Assembly (NCBI GenBank): GCA_002425935.1
Contig: DINE01000020.1
Span: forward strand, 22,051-36,382
Direction of reading: 5' to 3'
From: Bacteroidales bacterium UBA5548
Lineage (GTDB): Bacteria; Bacteroidota; Bacteroidia; Bacteroidales; UBA932
Length of the DNA: 14,332 bases
Below, piece after piece: positions 13,427 through 14,332 of this stretch. Positions within the stretch are counted from its first letter, which is position 1; each line of letters starts with the position of its first letter. The notes under the pieces are model-generated. The model searched no databases, was not told where the DNA came from, and saw only the letters and a program-made list of their open reading frames with translations. Position numbers and translations under genes: made by a program.

Positions 13427-14332
13427 ATGAAACTTAAACTGACAAGAGAGCAGAAAATCGGTCTGTTTGCCATTATCACACTAGCATCAATATATCTGGT
13501 AATCAACTACCTTAAAGGCAAGGATCTTTTCAGCAGCAGCAATACCTACTATGCAGTATATAACAATGTAGAGGGCTTAAACACAACCGGACCTGTTTAC
13601 ATAAGAGGCCTCAAGGTTGGGACAGTAGAGTCTGTGGAGTACCTTCAGGAAAAAGATGAATTCCTTGTCAAACTCAAAGTTAAGAGCTCTTACAATATTC
13701 CCGAAAACTCTGCCGCTGAGATATACAGCTCAGATCTGCTGGGGAGTAAAGCAATGAGAATTAATATGGGAGATGCCAAAACTTACCTCAAAGATAAGGG
13801 TACTATGAAATCTGTAACAGAGGAGAGTTTAACCGAAATGCTTAAAAGTGAATTTCTCCCGTTAAAAGATCAGATATCAGATCTGGTTACCACACTAAAG
13901 CTGACACTCGATAATGTCAACGGAGTTATTGATGCAGATGCAAGGAGGAATATTGCCTCTTCACTTGAAAATCTTAACAAGACACTTTCGGGGGCAAAAA
14001 ATATAGTTCAGAATCTCGATAAGAGCAGTCCAAAAATAACTGAACTAATTGCAAATATCTCAAACCTCTCTGAGGAGCTTGGTAAAAGCACAAATAAACT
14101 CAACTACTCTCTTAACAATATCGGAGAGATTACCGACTCACTAAAAAGAGCCGACCTTGCCGGTACAGTGAACTCACTTAAGGAGCTTCTTGAACAGATA
14201 AACAACCCGGAAGGCAGCGTTGGAAAACTGTTGAGAACCGATTCAGTTCACTACTCAATTGACCGTTTGATAAGGGATCTGGATACTCTGGTCAAAAACA
14301 TTAACGAAAATCCCAAAAAATATATAAAAGTT
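13427..14332 (+). CDS. mlaD: MlaD/MCE-family lipid transport protein, 3' end cut by the window
   Basis: Substrate-binding subunit of an MCE/Mla-type transporter that moves phospholipids between inner and outer membranes. The 302 residues present begin MKLKLTREQKIGLFAIITLA, with one transmembrane anchor (about 11-28) and a short cytosolic N-terminus. The MCE domain (about 38-117) carries the usual VYIRGLKVGTVESVEY (57-72) and a D-L-L-G-S-K-A loop (103-109). Residues about 130-295 are long helices with heptad-like spacing (LKDQISDLVTTLKLTLDNV, then SLKELLEQI), expected to build the periplasmic tube of the hexamer. The frame is open at the window end. The final NENPKKYIKV resembles the conserved C-terminal NPKxY region of Bacteroidota members, so probably only a few residues are missing. 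It follows the amidase gene by 8 nt. MlaE and MlaF partners are not in the window. Confidence 0.9.
   Translation, partial: MKLKLTREQKIGLFAIITLASIYLVINYLKGKDLFSSSNTYYAVYNNVEGLNTTGPVYIRGLKVGTVESVEYLQEKDEFLVKLKVKSSYNIPENSAAEIYSSDLLGSKAMRINMGDAKTYLKDKGTMKSVTEESLTEMLKSEFLPLKDQISDLVTTLKLTLDNVNGVIDADARRNIASSLENLNKTLSGAKNIVQNLDKSSPKITELIANISNLSEELGKSTNKLNYSLNNIGEITDSLKRADLAGTVNSLKELLEQINNPEGSVGKLLRTDSVHYSIDRLIRDLDTLVKNINENPKKYIKV

Overview
The window looks like a chromosomal segment of a Bacteroidota member, most likely order Bacteroidales; family and genus cannot be named from the sequence alone. Four lines of evidence agree. (1) There is a run of lipoproteins of the fimbrillin (type V pilus) kind. 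(2) LptD is of the Bacteroidota type and Rho carries a long Q/N-rich insertion. (3) Promoters match the Bacteroidota pattern TTTG-N20-TAnnTTTG rather than sigma-70. (4) Start codons lack Shine-Dalgarno sequences and sit in AT-rich leaders. Base composition looks even throughout, and I see no insertion sequence, phage, CRISPR array, tRNA or rRNA.

Region 1 (1-3236, +): three tightly spaced lipoprotein genes. They encode a fimbrillin-family subunit, a 590-residue multidomain protein (fimbrillin/FimB-like region, InlB-type repeat, BIG2 domain, unassigned C-terminal domain), and a small unrecognised lipoprotein. This is probably the 3' part of a surface pilus or adhesin operon whose upstream part lies outside the window.

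Region 2 (3237-3600): a terminator hairpin, a 55-residue 2[4Fe-4S] ferredoxin gene on the minus strand, and two interlocked divergent promoters.

Region 3 (3602-6971, +): a three-gene operon encoding a secreted DUF1573/HYDIN-type multi-Ig protein, the G3E-family GTPase MeaB, and a polytopic membrane protein of the putative heavy-metal/manganese transporter type with a large His-rich loop. The last two genes overlap by 4 nt.

Region 4 (6997-12217, -): rho, with its own promoter, preceded by an lptD-ridA pair. lptD has no usable ATG, and its in-frame upstream ATG is followed at once by TAG.

Region 5 (12288-14332, +): an N-acetylmuramoyl-L-alanine amidase with a C-terminal SPOR domain, then mlaD, cut off by the window edge. 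The lptD and amidase-mlaD units diverge from a 70-bp region whose two -7 boxes nearly abut. LPS insertion, peptidoglycan splitting and phospholipid trafficking genes are therefore expressed from one shared control region, which makes it an envelope-maintenance cluster.

Most of the window is ordinary core genome. The points that most deserve a second look are the DUF1573-MeaB-metal transporter operon, the two overlapping divergent promoter regions, the exact two-cysteine pattern of LptD, the odd lptD start, and the multidomain pilus-associated lipoprotein.
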